Assembly: GCA_021234155.1 (NCBI GenBank)
Contig: JAJEKV010000033.1
Span: 14,579,422 to 14,643,421, forward strand
Length of the DNA: 64,000 nt
Direction of reading: 5' to 3'
Origin: Isoetes taiwanensis
Lineage: Eukaryota > Streptophyta > Lycopodiopsida > Isoetales > Isoetaceae
This document shows, piece by piece, positions 25,314 through 38,370 of the stretch. The notes beneath the pieces were generated by a model. That model had not been told where the DNA came from. It did not search any database and saw only the letters and a list, made by a program, of their open reading frames with translations. The position numbers and the translations under genes are program-made. The stretch's first letter is position 1. Every line of letters begins with the position of its first letter.

Positions 25314-27773
25314 ATGGCATGTGAGGAGTTGGGAAGAGCGCTTGTTGCTGATTGTGCAGTATGGCGGGATCCACAGTTTCAGCGTAGCAGCCATGTGCGT
25401 TCACTTCGCATTGCTATCCGTCAATGGGCACGAGAAGTCAAGCGTAAGGGCAAAATTGTATATCTTTTAATCATCAAGTCTCAAGTAGTAATGGCAATGA
25501 TGCCATGTAGACATGTCAACATGTGCTAGTCGTATTTGAATGACACGTTGTTGTGTGCCAAGAATCACCATTAATCTGTTGCCTTCATTTGTCACAGGAC
25601 AAAAGTGTGCTGATGTGGATCTTTCAAAGGCAATTCATGCATGTGCCCAACTTGAGCAGGGACTAAATCACCCTGGAGATGTAGATTCTTATCAATGTAA
25701 TCGTAAGTATTGTGAATTATGTTTATCATAATTATATGCTTTGAACTTTTATAAAATATGTTATTGAGGCATTAGGATATTTCGAATTGGCATCTACGGA
25801 GGTTAATAACACATCACATAATTATATGCTTTGAACTTTTATAAAATATGTTATCGAGGCATTAGGATATTTCGAATTTGCATCTACGGAGGTTAATAAC
25901 ACATCATTATTGAAAAGCAAAGTGACTCATCTAAGTGTGCATTGACATTACAACAGAAGATCAAATAAATAGTCTTCTTGGTACAGCTGAGGCAATCTTA
26001 GCAGTTGAAGAAATGCGTTCTTTCATGGCAAGTTAGTCATGCCTATAGCATTGAACCTGAAGTTAGTTATGCCTTCTAGATTAACCATCCATAGTTTTGA
26101 TCTTGAATCACCTCATGACAGGTGCAGAGAAACAAGGCTGCATTAGAAGCTTCTTTGTTGCTTTATGGTTCCAAAGGAGTGATACCAAAGCAAGTACAAA
26201 TGCCCCCTCAGCATTCCTTTCCTATGCAAGGGCCAGGCCAATGTCAAGACCCAAGACTGTCTGAATGTAAGCCTATCATGAAGTTTGGCTGGCAACCTCG
26301 TTGGCAAGGTGATGTAGGTGATCCATTTGAACCATACCAGGTTAGGTCTGCTCACTCTTAACATCTGCATTTCTACATGTAATTTTCTTATGTTGTACAA
26401 CTTAATAAATAGGTTATCATCCATTGGAGTTACTGTAAGAAATTTTAATGAAGGATGCGTTTAAACCAAAGAATTCTCTAGTTGCCGACATGGACTTTAG
26501 TTTTTGGGTCAGGGTTGATGGCCTAGCTATCTGTGTTTCCCTGTTAAGCCATAAGAGATGGTACCATAAGGAAACGTGTATGGTAGGTTTTAAATTCATT
26601 CAATATAGATTCATTACGTTTTTATGTTTTGACTCTGATGTAAACGTCCATTTGCACTATTGCAGCAATTGATTGAGCAGTACCTACATAGTGCTCTTTC
26701 TTACCATACCAGGTATTATAATTTTCTTCCTTTCTAGGTTATGGAGGCCTGGTAGTTAAGATTCCTGGCAATAATAATGTAGATTTGTGGTTAACTCATG
26801 TCCTAAAAAGGTATGAAGAAGCAAAGTGCATTTCAAACTCAATGATCCCTCAATAAGATGCATAATAGTTCTATATTCATCAACAAGCATTATAAAACCT
26901 TCACGAAGCAGTTGAACTTTTGAAGGCAATAATAAACTCAACTCCATGGTTTTGGTTACATTGTTTATAGGTCGCCCTGTCTGTGAATGTGTGTTAAAAC
27001 ATGACTCTTCTATCATAGTAATTTCATATTGGAAAACTGAAGATGGAAGTACGTTTATTATTCATGACTTTCGTATCATGATGTTATCAACAGTTCCTTT
27101 ATGTCTGTGTATGTTTTGGCCCAGGGCATTGGAGCATTTAAGTGCATCATTTGCAGCAGTAAAAAAGTCGAGCCAGAATGCAAGAGACTTTGCCTATATT
27201 CGTACTTTGGCAGCCGCTGCTGGTATTTCTGTAAAGGAATATCAAAGATTACTTGATATGTTCCATAAGATTGATCGTGATGGCACAGGGTAATGTATTG
27301 TCCCATCTCCATGGCTTTCTTTCTTCTGTGTTGAAGCCTCATCCTAGTATTCTTGATAAATCTGCAGGCGGATTACCAAGAGAGACCTAATGGGAGCAAT
27401 GAAGCGTGATAAAGATGTAATGTATCGCATTTATTAGATTGTACATGAAGTAACCTATTTAACGATTTTGTTAAAATTGGCAGATAGCTGCATTTATGCA
27501 ATTATCACGAGCTAAAAACCAAGATGGACGCCGAGAATCATTTGAAAGTGTGTTTAATAGAATCGACAATACTGGTAATTTTTTAGACTTCCATATGAAG
27601 CTACATTTGGTTCCAGCGTGATCCTTGATGATTTTGGTTTTGCAGGAATGGGTGCCATAACATGGGAACAGTTCCTTTACTTTTTCTCAAGTGGAAGATC
27701 TCTTATTGGAGACCCTACACATCAAAGGCCATGCAGTCCTGGAAGACGTCCATGCAGTCCAGGGAGAATGTAA
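25314..27773 (+). CDS. EF-hand protein gene of unknown function, nine exons
   Basis: Exons inferred from phase and splice signals: 25314-25443, 25598-25702, 25957-26027, 26122-26340, 26666-26712, 27125-27289, 27368-27416, 27484-27574 and 27646-27773. The start is the first in-frame ATG (MACEELGRAL); further upstream exons cannot be excluded. The N-terminal half is helical (VRSLRIAIRQWAREVK), followed by a Pro/Gln-rich link (KQVQMPPQHSFPMQGPGQ). The C-terminal half has an EF-hand loop DRDGTGRITKRD, usable for calcium though its position 12 is Asp, and a degenerate loop DNTGMGAITWEQ. The tail repeats RPCSPGR twice. The EF-hand pair implies calcium sensing, but I do not recognise the family. Intron 3 has a GC donor. 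Confidence 0.75.
25729..25908. repeat. 90-bp tandem duplication in intron 2
   Basis: Two copies offset by exactly 90 bp, each containing TATGCTTTGAACTTTTATAA and ATCTACGGAGGTTAATAAC, with about two differences by eye. Confidence 0.9.
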
Positions 27774-28690
27774 CTCCATATAAATAGAGTTAGCAGTCCC
27801 AACTGTGAAAGACATTTGAGTTTTGAGTCTAACAAAATTCTGTTTGTTTTGAGGTTTGTGTATGGCAATTCGGAAAAGGTTTTAAAAAATTGCATGTGTA
27901 AAATCATGAAGTGCACGAGCAGCTTTCCCAGGTGGAATTGTGCTGTCTTTGAATATGATCATGGCAAATTGGACAAAGGAACAATCTCTGCCCTTACCCA
28001 AAAAAAGAACGTAATAAACACTACCTTGAAATTACTGTAAAATTTTGTACATTTTACCACGTGTAACATATCCCCCGCTGTCTCAGCGGCGCCTTTTTTG
28101 CAAGGCCAAGTAAAAAATGGGGACGCTGTGATGAAGCAGCGGATAATGCTGTAAACATCATCAACTTCAGATCTTCGAAATCTGAATCACAAACTTCTCA
28201 ACGCTAAGCTTGGCATTACACACAGCTTCAGTCGCTGGAGAAGATCTGAGCAACTCTACACCGAGAGGGTTAAGTATTCCCTCCTTTCCCGAGGCGGCGC
28301 CCAGGCGGCGAAGCCGCAGCGCCGCTGAGGGATTTTATCGAGAGAATTTTCGAGATAAGTAGTTTCCCTTACTACATAAGACAGAGCTGCTTACAGCTGG
28401 GCGGAAATCTTTTGTATATTGTTCTAAAATGCCTTTTGTCCTTTGATGAATGAGTTTTGTGTAGTCGAAATGCTTAGTTTGAGGAAGAATGGCAATGGGG
28501 AGATTCAGAAATATCGGCTATGGCCTGTCTTTTTAGAAAAACTACGGCTTTAGAAATATTGGCTATGGCCTGTCTTTTTAGAAAAACTACGGCTTTTCAG
28601 TTTCATGGCTATGGCGAGCTTCACCTGCTTCTGCTCCAACAAATCGAAATGCAGCAGTCTCTAAAGCTAATTACATCTATTTTAAACTGA
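27774..28690. other. 3' flank of the EF-hand gene with short repeats
   Basis: AT-rich 3' flank, then GC-rich inverted motifs around 28080-28110 and 28285-28330 (GGCGGCGCC, AGCGCCGCTGAGG). 28510-28596 holds a tandem duplication with TATGGCCTGTCTTTTTAGAA. No gene is recognised. Confidence 0.5.
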
Positions 28691-28743
28691 CTAATGGAGT
28701 CAATATTCCAGCACATGACCCTGATCCTGGTGGTCTCGACTAC

Positions 28744-29433
28744 CTATGCCTCAGCAGTATCTACCATTATCTTACCTCGTCGCCAGCACACCCTTTGCCC
28801 ATTCTGTTTTGCTTCTTTCATTATTTGTATCTGCACTTTATGCTCTTCCAACTGCGCTTTAGTTAGATCCTCATTGATGAACACTGAAGTACCTTTCAAG
28901 CTTGCACGTTTCCTAAGCACTTGCAATTTGTTTTCCCGGTTACTGAATTTCACAATAATATGCCTACCATTATTATTCTCTTTTCCAATACGAAAGGCTT
29001 CCATGATTCCTGCATTCTCAATCTGCAATTTCTCTTCAAGGAAATTTTCAACCACTTGCTTAGTATTCTCTTTAGCAACCTCCGACATGCCAAGTATACG
29101 AATATTCAGTGCCCTTGCCTTCTTTTCTTGTTCTTCCATGTAGGCTTCAAACTGATTTTTAATTTCCGATACATCATATGCTTTCTTTTCTTGTTCTTCC
29201 CTGTATGCTTCAAACTGATCTTTAATTTCATAGATATCATGCGGCCTGCTTGCAGCTTCTGGAGCTTTATTACTCATAACATGCTTAAATTGCTCAAACT
29301 CGGATCGCATCAGTGCTTTAAATTGCTCAAGCTCATTAAGCATATGTGTTTGACATCTATTTATTCCAGATTGTACATGAGCAAGAAGAAAGTTTTTCAA
29401 ATCATTCATCATACCTTGAACCGCTTGCTCCAT
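28744..29433 (-). CDS. LINE B ORF1 protein (RNA-binding chaperone-like)
   Basis: A 229-codon frame. Residues 1-100 are a coiled coil with two FEAYxEEQEKKA repeats. Then comes an RRM-like segment (ALNIRILGMSEVAKENTK ... GRHIIVKFSNREN) and a C-terminal part with TSVFINEDLTKAQLEEHK. This layout (coiled coil, RRM, C-terminal domain) is that of L1-type ORF1 proteins, which coat LINE RNA. An upstream piece at 29752-30066 (MALVMAKPKKDVEKSG) is probably its basic N-terminus in another frame, so at least one frameshift separates them. LINE A ORF1 shares the RALN(L/I)R and INEDLTK signatures. Confidence 0.7.
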   Translation of the reverse strand: MEQAVQGMMNDLKNFLLAHVQSGINRCQTHMLNELEQFKALMRSEFEQFKHVMSNKAPEAASRPHDIYEIKDQFEAYREEQEKKAYDVSEIKNQFEAYMEEQEKKARALNIRILGMSEVAKENTKQVVENFLEEKLQIENAGIMEAFRIGKENNNGRHIIVKFSNRENKLQVLRKRASLKGTSVFINEDLTKAQLEEHKVQIQIMKEAKQNGQRVCWRRGKIMVDTAEA

Positions 29434-30063
29434 GGAAATCTTCCTTTGTGCGCCTGAGGCCGTCCCTTTGCTTCTCTCATATGTTCAATAGGCGCAAACA
29501 AATTACGCTTTAGTCTTTGTATTCACCACTTACGGTTGGTTTTTAGCAGGCCATTTCAGATTAAACCGGCGGATCCTAAGGAGGATGCCATGACAATGTA
29601 GGAACCAGGGCTACCACAGAGTTCAACACCAGCTGCAGTCTCGGTCTGTCTACCTGCAATAGAGCATGTTGCCTTTTTATTTTTATTTTTAGCTGCTGCA
29701 ACGAGCCCACCTGCTTTGGCCTCACGATCCATTTCACGTGACCACGGGCTTTTAGCATTCCGTTTGTTTGGGCAATCCAGACATCCGGCGGCTCTCGTGC
29801 GGCGTCTTCATCTTCGACTCCACAGACCAGCCGGACTCGGCCCGGCCGGACACCTCGATTCCGCCCTGCGGACCCATGTTTTCCAGCCAGACACATGCTT
29901 TTTTCGATCGATTAGACCCTGCAGACCTAAGTTTTCCAGATTTTTTATCATTCTTTCCTTCCTTGGGGCTCACATCTGATTTGGACGCAGCTACAGTAGC
30001 AGAAGCACTCCTGGGACCACCAGACTTCTCCACATCTTTTTTAGGTTTTGCCATCACAAGCGC

Positions 30064-30206
<143 letters not shown>

Positions 30207-30250
30207 AATGAAATGTTTTATTATTACGCCTACTGAGACCATCAGGTCTA

Positions 30251-31105
30251 TCAGACGTTCAAATTATCTTCTACATCAAACCATTCATCAAATGAGCTTC
30301 CACAGTTGAAAGCATCATCGGCTATATCTCTCAATTCTATCTTATCTTCATCATCTTGTAAAAGTGCATCTATACTATCAATATAAGTTCTCCTAATTTT
30401 TAAAACATCTATGATAAAACCACCCAGAATGGAAGGGGGTAAGCCAAACACGTCTGCTAATGTGCCTTGTATCCCATATCTTCGCCTCAAGACTTCATAC
30501 GCTGGACATAACAGAATGGTATGCACCTCATCCTCGACCTCATCTTGACCACACACCCTGCATAGGCGCCTATCCCTTGGTATGTTCTTCCATCGACCTT
30601 CCTCTATGCTCAAATGATGAGAACTCAAGCGTATGCGCGAGATCTCCCCTTGCGTTCGATGCGGATACATCACTTCTCGGATAATGCGCCGGCGTAATAG
30701 GGGGTTCATGTTATTTCGGTATGCTTCCATCTTGACTTTAGGATTTTTCCACAACTCTGCACGTATGCCCGTAATCACCCATCCCCTTATTTCCGTGGAT
30801 GGGCAGTCCTCAAGTTTTAGATTCCATTTCAGCAACCATTCTTTAATATTCCTGTACCATCCCTTTCCTTCACTTTCCCTCATAGCTAGATAGGGCAATC
30901 TAGTATCTTCTAAACCTTTCACCTTATTAACATAGATCAATGTCTGAATAAGAGCTTCCCCTTCCAAAGGAATCATGCCACACTCCGCCATCATCATCAT
31001 CTCGTCACGAGTTTGGTTTTTACCCCAAGTTTTGTACCGAAATCTCTTTGAACCTTCTCCACTCTTCTCCACAAACATCTTTGGCAGCAGGGCCCCACAC
31101 TTCAC
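30251..31105 (-). pseudogene. LINE A ORF2 C-terminal part with zinc-binding domain
   Basis: A 284-codon frame continuing the reverse transcriptase protein after the thumb. Near its centre is RLCRVCGQDEVEDEVHTILLC, a C-x2-C...H...C zinc cluster of the zf-RVT type. It ends at the element's natural stop just before the 3' UTR. It is separated from the preceding piece (31102-31395) by a frame change. This domain helps LINE proteins bind nucleic acid and is not catalytic. Confidence 0.8.
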
Positions 31106-31758
31106 ATCCGTAGAGAACCAGATTGAACCAAGACTTTATATAACATCTTCTTCATGTGCATATTCAAAACATGTGCCTTACCACAGCTCCTCTGCATAGC
31201 ATAAAGGGACTTAAGACCTCCATTGATTCTCTGCTCTATGCATCTATTCCATCTGAAGTTCTTATCAAGCACTAGTCCCAAATATTTATATGTATCCGTG
31301 GATTCCAGCTTTTCACCCTTATAATAGAGATCACAATTCTTCTTTGAGCCCACCACCATAGTCTTAGACTTGGCCAAATTCACTTTCATCCCCATTGAGT
31401 CGGAGAAATTAGCCAGTATATCAAGATGTCAGAGCCCTGCTTTTTCCCTTGACATCAGCACTACATCATCCGCATAAAGTAGCAGAGCCAGCATATATCC
31501 TGCAATAAGCGTTCCTGGACCACCCTGCTGCACAATCCATTCTTCTAGCCCATCAATAAACAGCCCAAAAAGAGTGGGAGACAAAGGGCAACCCTGTTTG
31601 ACACCCACATTGCTCACCACCCTATCATTACATGCATCCTTAAAAGGAAAAGACAGCTCCACTAACACTTTTTCATAAATCAGCCTGGTTGCATCTCTAT
31701 ATTCCACTGGAATATTTAGCTTTTCCATTCTTTTCCACAGACGTTCTCTAGGAACCAT
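31102..31758 (-). pseudogene. LINE A ORF2, RT palm and thumb pieces
   Basis: Two frames (31429-31758 and 31102-31395). The first has GVKQGCPLSPTLF and the catalytic LLYADDVVLMS (YADD box), with KAFDM just upstream supplying the first catalytic Asp. The second starts MGMKVNLAKSKTMV and has YKYLGLVLDKN, as in the region after the YADD box. Frame changes lie near 31400 and 31105. Catalytic residues remain, but the protein cannot be made from this copy. Confidence 0.85.
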
Positions 31759-31807
31759 ATCAAAAGCTTTACTGAAATCAATGAATGCAAGATATATAGG
31801 TTTTTTC

Positions 31808-33466
31808 TTACCTCACCGCCTCCATCGCAACCCTGAGAGTCACCAGGTGATCAACAGTAGAGTGCTTCTGCCGGAAACCCGCTTGCCCTTTAGCTCTCAA
31901 ATCATTCTCTTCCACCCATTTAACAATCTTTCTCTCTAGCACAGATGCAAAAAGCTTAGAAAATACGCTGGATATCAGGATTGTCCTGTAATTGCTAATT
32001 TCAGATTTATCACCACTTTTAAAAACTGGCACAATCCTATTGACCTGCCAAGTTGCAGGAAAACCCTCACACAATACCATGTTAAATAGTCTCGTGATAT
32101 GTTCTATCAGCTGGTCTCCAGCCCACTTCAACATCTCTACTACAATACCATATGCATCTGCTGCCTTGCCATTAGCGAGCTTTGCAACCCCTTTTGAAAC
32201 ATCCTCAATTGTGATAAAAGGTTCGATCTTTGCTTGTTCTATCGCTACCTGTAATTCAAACCCTTCCAGTTGATATAATTCCCTAACGTGTTGGAGCAAA
32301 TCCTTGGCATCAAAGTTTGGAGTATCTGTCCCTCTCCTTTTCAGTCTATTCCAAAAGTTTTTTGGTTTCCGAATCAAATCATGTACATGCTTTACTTGAC
32401 TCTCTCTCAGAAATTGTCTCTTTTTATTTCTGATGAGAGCAACATATTCTTTCCTTTTCTGCTGTTTGTCCCCTGCTACTGCCATCGAGTATTCCCTGCG
32501 CTTATTCTTACATGCACTATCATACCAGCTATTACAAGGCATCCCCTTTTCTTTTCGTTTATGAGTAAAACTTTTTTCCGCTGCTCCAAGGATAAGCTGT
32601 GTAATTTCCTTATCTAATTCTGCCGCCTGTGCTATATTTTCCCACTTTAACATCCTTGCTTCACATATTTTTTTATACATATCTTTTTTTTTCTTATCTA
32701 CCTTCACGTAGTGCTTCTGCATGCTTCCTTTATCTGGACTGGATACACTGCCTACCTCCAGGTGGAACGATACCGGGACATGATCCGATTCCGGCTGCTG
32801 CTCCCATACCGTTAAGTGTGCAACTCTCTGTGAAACCCTTTCCCCTCCAATGACATAATCTATGACACTTTCCCCTCTACAGGTACACTTCCCTGATCTT
32901 GGAAATCTATGCAATCCATTAAGAATTCTCAATTCTAATCCGCTACACATTTCCAATAACAGTTTACCCATATGAGTAGCGCATGCCTTATCATCTGATT
33001 CTCTGGCCCAACCTGCTAACTTCAGCTCTTCCACATCCATCTCCTCCATCCACAGGGGATCCCCATCATTATTCAATACTGATGCTTGCCTATTGGCCGT
33101 CCTTCCATTAAAATCACCTACTAATATCACATCACCTCGTTCTGTGAATTCAACAATATCTTGCTCTAACTGAAAAAGAGGGTCTGCTCTATCAATGGCA
33201 CCTGTATCATAAGCCTTCTTTTGCAATGGGGAATAATAGCATCCTGCCAGATACACCTTTCTTTGTCCCAATATTTCTACCCAGAAATACTGCTTAGTAT
33301 CACTGGCCCTTACGCCTCTTACCAAGTGAACAAATTGTTCCCTCACAAAATATGCAATTCCTCCATTACCTCTATAGCTCGTCCCTATCTCATTCCACAC
33401 AGAGATTACTTCACAGAAACCAGGTACATCGGGCAAAGCGTATTGCTCATGTTTCCAAGTCTCCAC
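31808..33466 (-). pseudogene. LINE A ORF2, endonuclease and RT fingers
   Basis: A 552-codon frame. The endonuclease/exonuclease/phosphatase domain shows ILVGDFNGR and, towards residue 230, ESDHVPVSFH; these are the metal-binding and catalytic Asp/Asn/His motifs of AP-type endonucleases that nick the target. A basic linker follows, then RT motifs (NRIVPVFKSGDKSEISNYR, GQAGFRQKHSTVDHL). The true start lies upstream in another frame (IRIGVWNINMLTESK near 33530). The frame stops at TAA just past 31808, where a 1-nt shift leads into the next RT piece. Confidence 0.88.
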
Positions 33467-33725
33467 AAATATCTGAGAACCTCAGACATGCTGCTTATTT
33501 TTGATTCCGTCAACATGTTGATATTCCACACTCCGATCCTGATGGTCTCACCTACCTAGTTGCCAATGATCACTTTTCCTCTCTTCCAAGAAACTTGCTG
33601 GTTCTGGCTCTTTGCTTCTTTAAATTTCTTAATTTCTTCCTCCTGACACCAAGTTGTTCTTTGGTTAGATCTTCGTTTATCCAAACACTTTCCCCTTTAA
33701 GGGCTGTCCTGTTCTTAAGAGCATT

Positions 33726-35100
<1,375 letters not shown>

Positions 35101-35299
35101 TTGTTATCACCACGTTTCATAGTTTTCCATTGCTTCTTATAAAAATCCTTTTTTTCTCTCAAGATTCTTCCAATTCTTTATTTGCTTGATTTATCTTTGC
35201 ATGCTAAATTCTTCTTCTTTCTATTTTTTTTGTACTTCTATTAGTGTTATCCTATCTTCTGTTGAAGCTAGAGTATTCCTCTTTAGTATGATACTCATG

Positions 35300-36295
35300 T
35301 CCACCGCCCATAATTTCATCTGCAAGAATTAACAAATGCAATTGCTATTGAGAATTGCAAGTTGTTTGTGCATCATTTTTCTTAAGAGATGTGGTTCATT
35401 CTCAATCATCTTCTTGCTATTATTGGAATATATATTGGCCAGCCTTGGGTAATATAATAAGCAAGCATAACATACTTTAAGGAGGATTATACATATTGTT
35501 TCAACTATTTGTTTGCAAATGGCTAAGTACAAACACGATGATAAAGCAAGAGTAATATACCTTACAGAGAACTATACATACTGGTTTAAACCATTTGATT
35601 AGAAATGAGTAAAAATACAAACACTATGAGGAAGCATAATGTCATCCTTGATAGATTCTGTTGTCCAAACAAATGATATGAGAAGATTCAAAGCTATATA
35701 AGGAGTTGTTGATTAGAGAATTCCATTAAACCAGTGGGTTCCATAAGAAACTTGTTGATGATAAATTATTTTAGAAAGGAAAAGAACATTCTAAATTGAT
35801 TATATTTAAACCTATTGATCGATATGAAGCAGAAAAAAGATTACGACTTTCATATCTATTGTAGCATTGCGTGTAGGCCGAGTATAGGTCTGGCACCCCC
35901 TGGATAAGATGAAGCCAGTCCAGTAGATTTGGGGGTTAAGTCGGATGAGGACGGGTGATCCCAATCCTCTAGTTCACCCATAATCCCATTGTTCTCTTGG
36001 ACGAGACTTGTGTCGTTCCTGCCTCATCAGACCATCGGACTGGGGAGATGCAAGCTAGAGTGACTCTATAGTGTGAATCCTTGAGATCACGTCTCCGAAA
36101 GACTATCGCCAACGCTCAGCATGTTTTAGGCTATTTGCAAAGTGTGCACAAGAGGGGCAAATGTAGTGGGCTACCCTAGCCAATGTTTATGCCATCCAAC
36201 ACCATTGTCATGAATCCATCTGGTATTAGCCAGAGGCCTTGACAGTCGGTCAAACCCATAATACCCCAAGTGGCCTGAGTCAGATGGAGGGCCTT
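35300..36295. other. Intergenic flank left of the gypsy element
   Basis: AT-rich to about 35860, then moderately GC-rich (GGTCTGGCACCCCCTGGATA onwards). No ORF or RNA gene is recognised. The last five bases (GCCTT) form the left target duplication of the gypsy element. Confidence 0.5.
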
Positions 36296-37205
36296 TGTTA
36301 CGAACCAAAATTTTAGTACCAAAAATTTCGATTTGTATTCACATCAAACCATCAGAGTACACAGAACAAGTACTGCCTCCCACGAGGCTATATATATGAA
36401 AGCCACGTATACAGATAACAAGTTGACAACATAAGATAACTATACACACGCATGCTCCGCCAGCTATCAAACAACCTGCACAAGCTTCCACGTGTTAGTA
36501 ACATGCATAAGAGTTATCTAGTGTCAACACCAATGACTGACGGACTGCAAGAACACACATATGGAATCCACCACACGCACCATAGCATCTGCCAAGCAGA
36601 CACACCCCGCTATATCTAGACAGTACGTTGTCTAGAACCCCCCTGATCCGAGAGCCTGCCAATCGTGGCTAGACCACGTGGCATCACCCCAATAAGGCAG
36701 GTGATCCTGCCGGTATCCGGCCTGACAGCTCCTGGATTTCATTGCTTGGCCGCGACCCCAACTTCCGGCAGGGCTGCATGGCAGAGCCAGGTGGCAAAGA
36801 CCAGCAATCAGGGCTGATCCAGGCGTTTCTGCCCGTCAACCCAGCAATTCATTCTGTTACAGGTTTGTGGTTCCACCACGTTCCAGCAGCCCCGATTTAT
36901 GGGTGCTTACATAATAAAGCAATGGTTTTATGACCATTACATATGTTCACCTTTATTTCATGGGTTGTTTAACCCATTAAGGCATTGCCCTTCCTATGCA
37001 TTATTTTCATAATGCACTTAGGCAACCACGCAACTAAATCCAGCATTTATAATTAGTTGCGCCCCTAGTCTGTCCGGCCATGGTGCACCACTCCGTCTTA
37101 AGCTAGACTAGGGACATGCCACCATTATAAAACATCCATTATGCCTAATATTAATATGCATGCACAATTACGAACAATGGTCTGCAACTTTATTTAGGCA
37201 TAACA
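36296..37205 (-). repeat. Gypsy 3' LTR
   Basis: 910 bp from TGTTACGAACC to GGCATAACA (plus-strand order). The right half (36793-37205) is nearly identical to 48198-48610, while the left half is much more diverged from the other LTR. A polypurine-like GGGAGTAA (minus strand) lies just upstream of it. Confidence 0.92.
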
Positions 37206-37224
37206 TTACTCCCGGTTCTTGTCC

Positions 37225-37831
37225 TCAAGAATTGGCTCCAAACCATTGAGTCATAACATCCGGATATTGAGTCATGAAACGACGACTCTCCCATGTCGCC
37301 TCTGAGACAGGTCTATGTTTCCATTTCACCAGAAATTCCATCTGGTCTTTTTGGCAGATCCGCACTATCCGGGAATTCAATATTCTTTCAGGGGTAGGAA
37401 TTCTATCCAACTCCACCATGTGTTCCTGTGAAGGCATAACATTCGCAGCTTTCCCGAGAGCTGGTCGCAACTGGCTCACATGGAAAACTGGATGAATGTC
37501 CACATTCGGTGGGAGTTGCAACTTAAAGGCAACATCACTATATTTCTTCAAAATCTTGTAAGGACCACTGTATCTTGGGGAGAGCTTTGGTTTCTTTCCT
37601 GCAAGCAATGGCAATATTGCTTTTCTTTTCAGATTTGCAGGGAAGACCACACGAAGGTACACCATCTGACCCTCATGCAGCTCGATCGGGGCTCTTGACA
37701 AATTGGCACGTGCCCTTGCCCGATCCTGGGCCTGTCTCATATGCAATCGACACAACCCAAGTGTCACATCCATGCCTTCAAGCATACTTATAGCAGCATC
37801 AGTTTTCAGCCCTTCAAAACCAAGCGATACA
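37225..37831 (-). pseudogene. Gypsy integrase C-terminus with chromodomain
   Basis: Minus-strand frame from the transposon junction at 37831 to the stop at 37225; the preceding bases in the same frame (MVKLLGA) belong to the inserted element. It has the integrase C-terminal fold (KLSPRYSGPYKILKKYSDVAFKLQLP and HPVFHVSQLRP, as in chromoviruses), then a chromodomain (ERILNSRIVR ... EFLVKWKHRPVSEATWE). Chromodomains direct chromovirus integration to marked chromatin. The frame is intact here; the integrase core continues at 43693. Confidence 0.9.
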
Positions 37832-38370
37832 CACAAGGCACCCAAAAGTTTAACCATTATGATAAACCACTAAAAAACCACTATAGATGTGGTTTTTTAT
37901 GCAAAAAAAATTATTCTTAAAAAAAACCACATAACATAGTGGTTTTCATAACCAGTGTGTGGTTATTCTGTTATAGCATGGTTTATTAAAACTAATATTG
38001 GTTTATTACATTGTTTCTAGCATCAATGGTGGTCATTCATGTTGGTTTTCTAACATAGCATGGTTTATTAAATCTACAGTGCTTTGTATCATGGTTTTCA
38101 ACACCATTTGTTTAATATGGCAATGGTTGTTTATGTTGGTTTTCTATTGTCGCATAGCTTAGAAAGAAAGAAAGAAAGAAACAGTTTATAGCATGGTTTT
38201 ATACCAATTTAAATGCCTGGACAGTTACTCATGCTAGTTTTCTATTATAACACTACATGTTATAATATGATTGTGGTTTGTAGCATGGTTTTCAATACCG
38301 ATTTAATTATCATGGTGATATTCATAGTTCTCACCTAAAATGGTGTGACTATTCATAGTGGTTACTCGTA

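Noticed and set aside
31800-31812. Splice donor (GAGGTAAG) at the end of the LINE A endonuclease/RT frame
   Set aside because: The RT protein continues immediately in another frame, so this is a frameshift and not an exon boundary.
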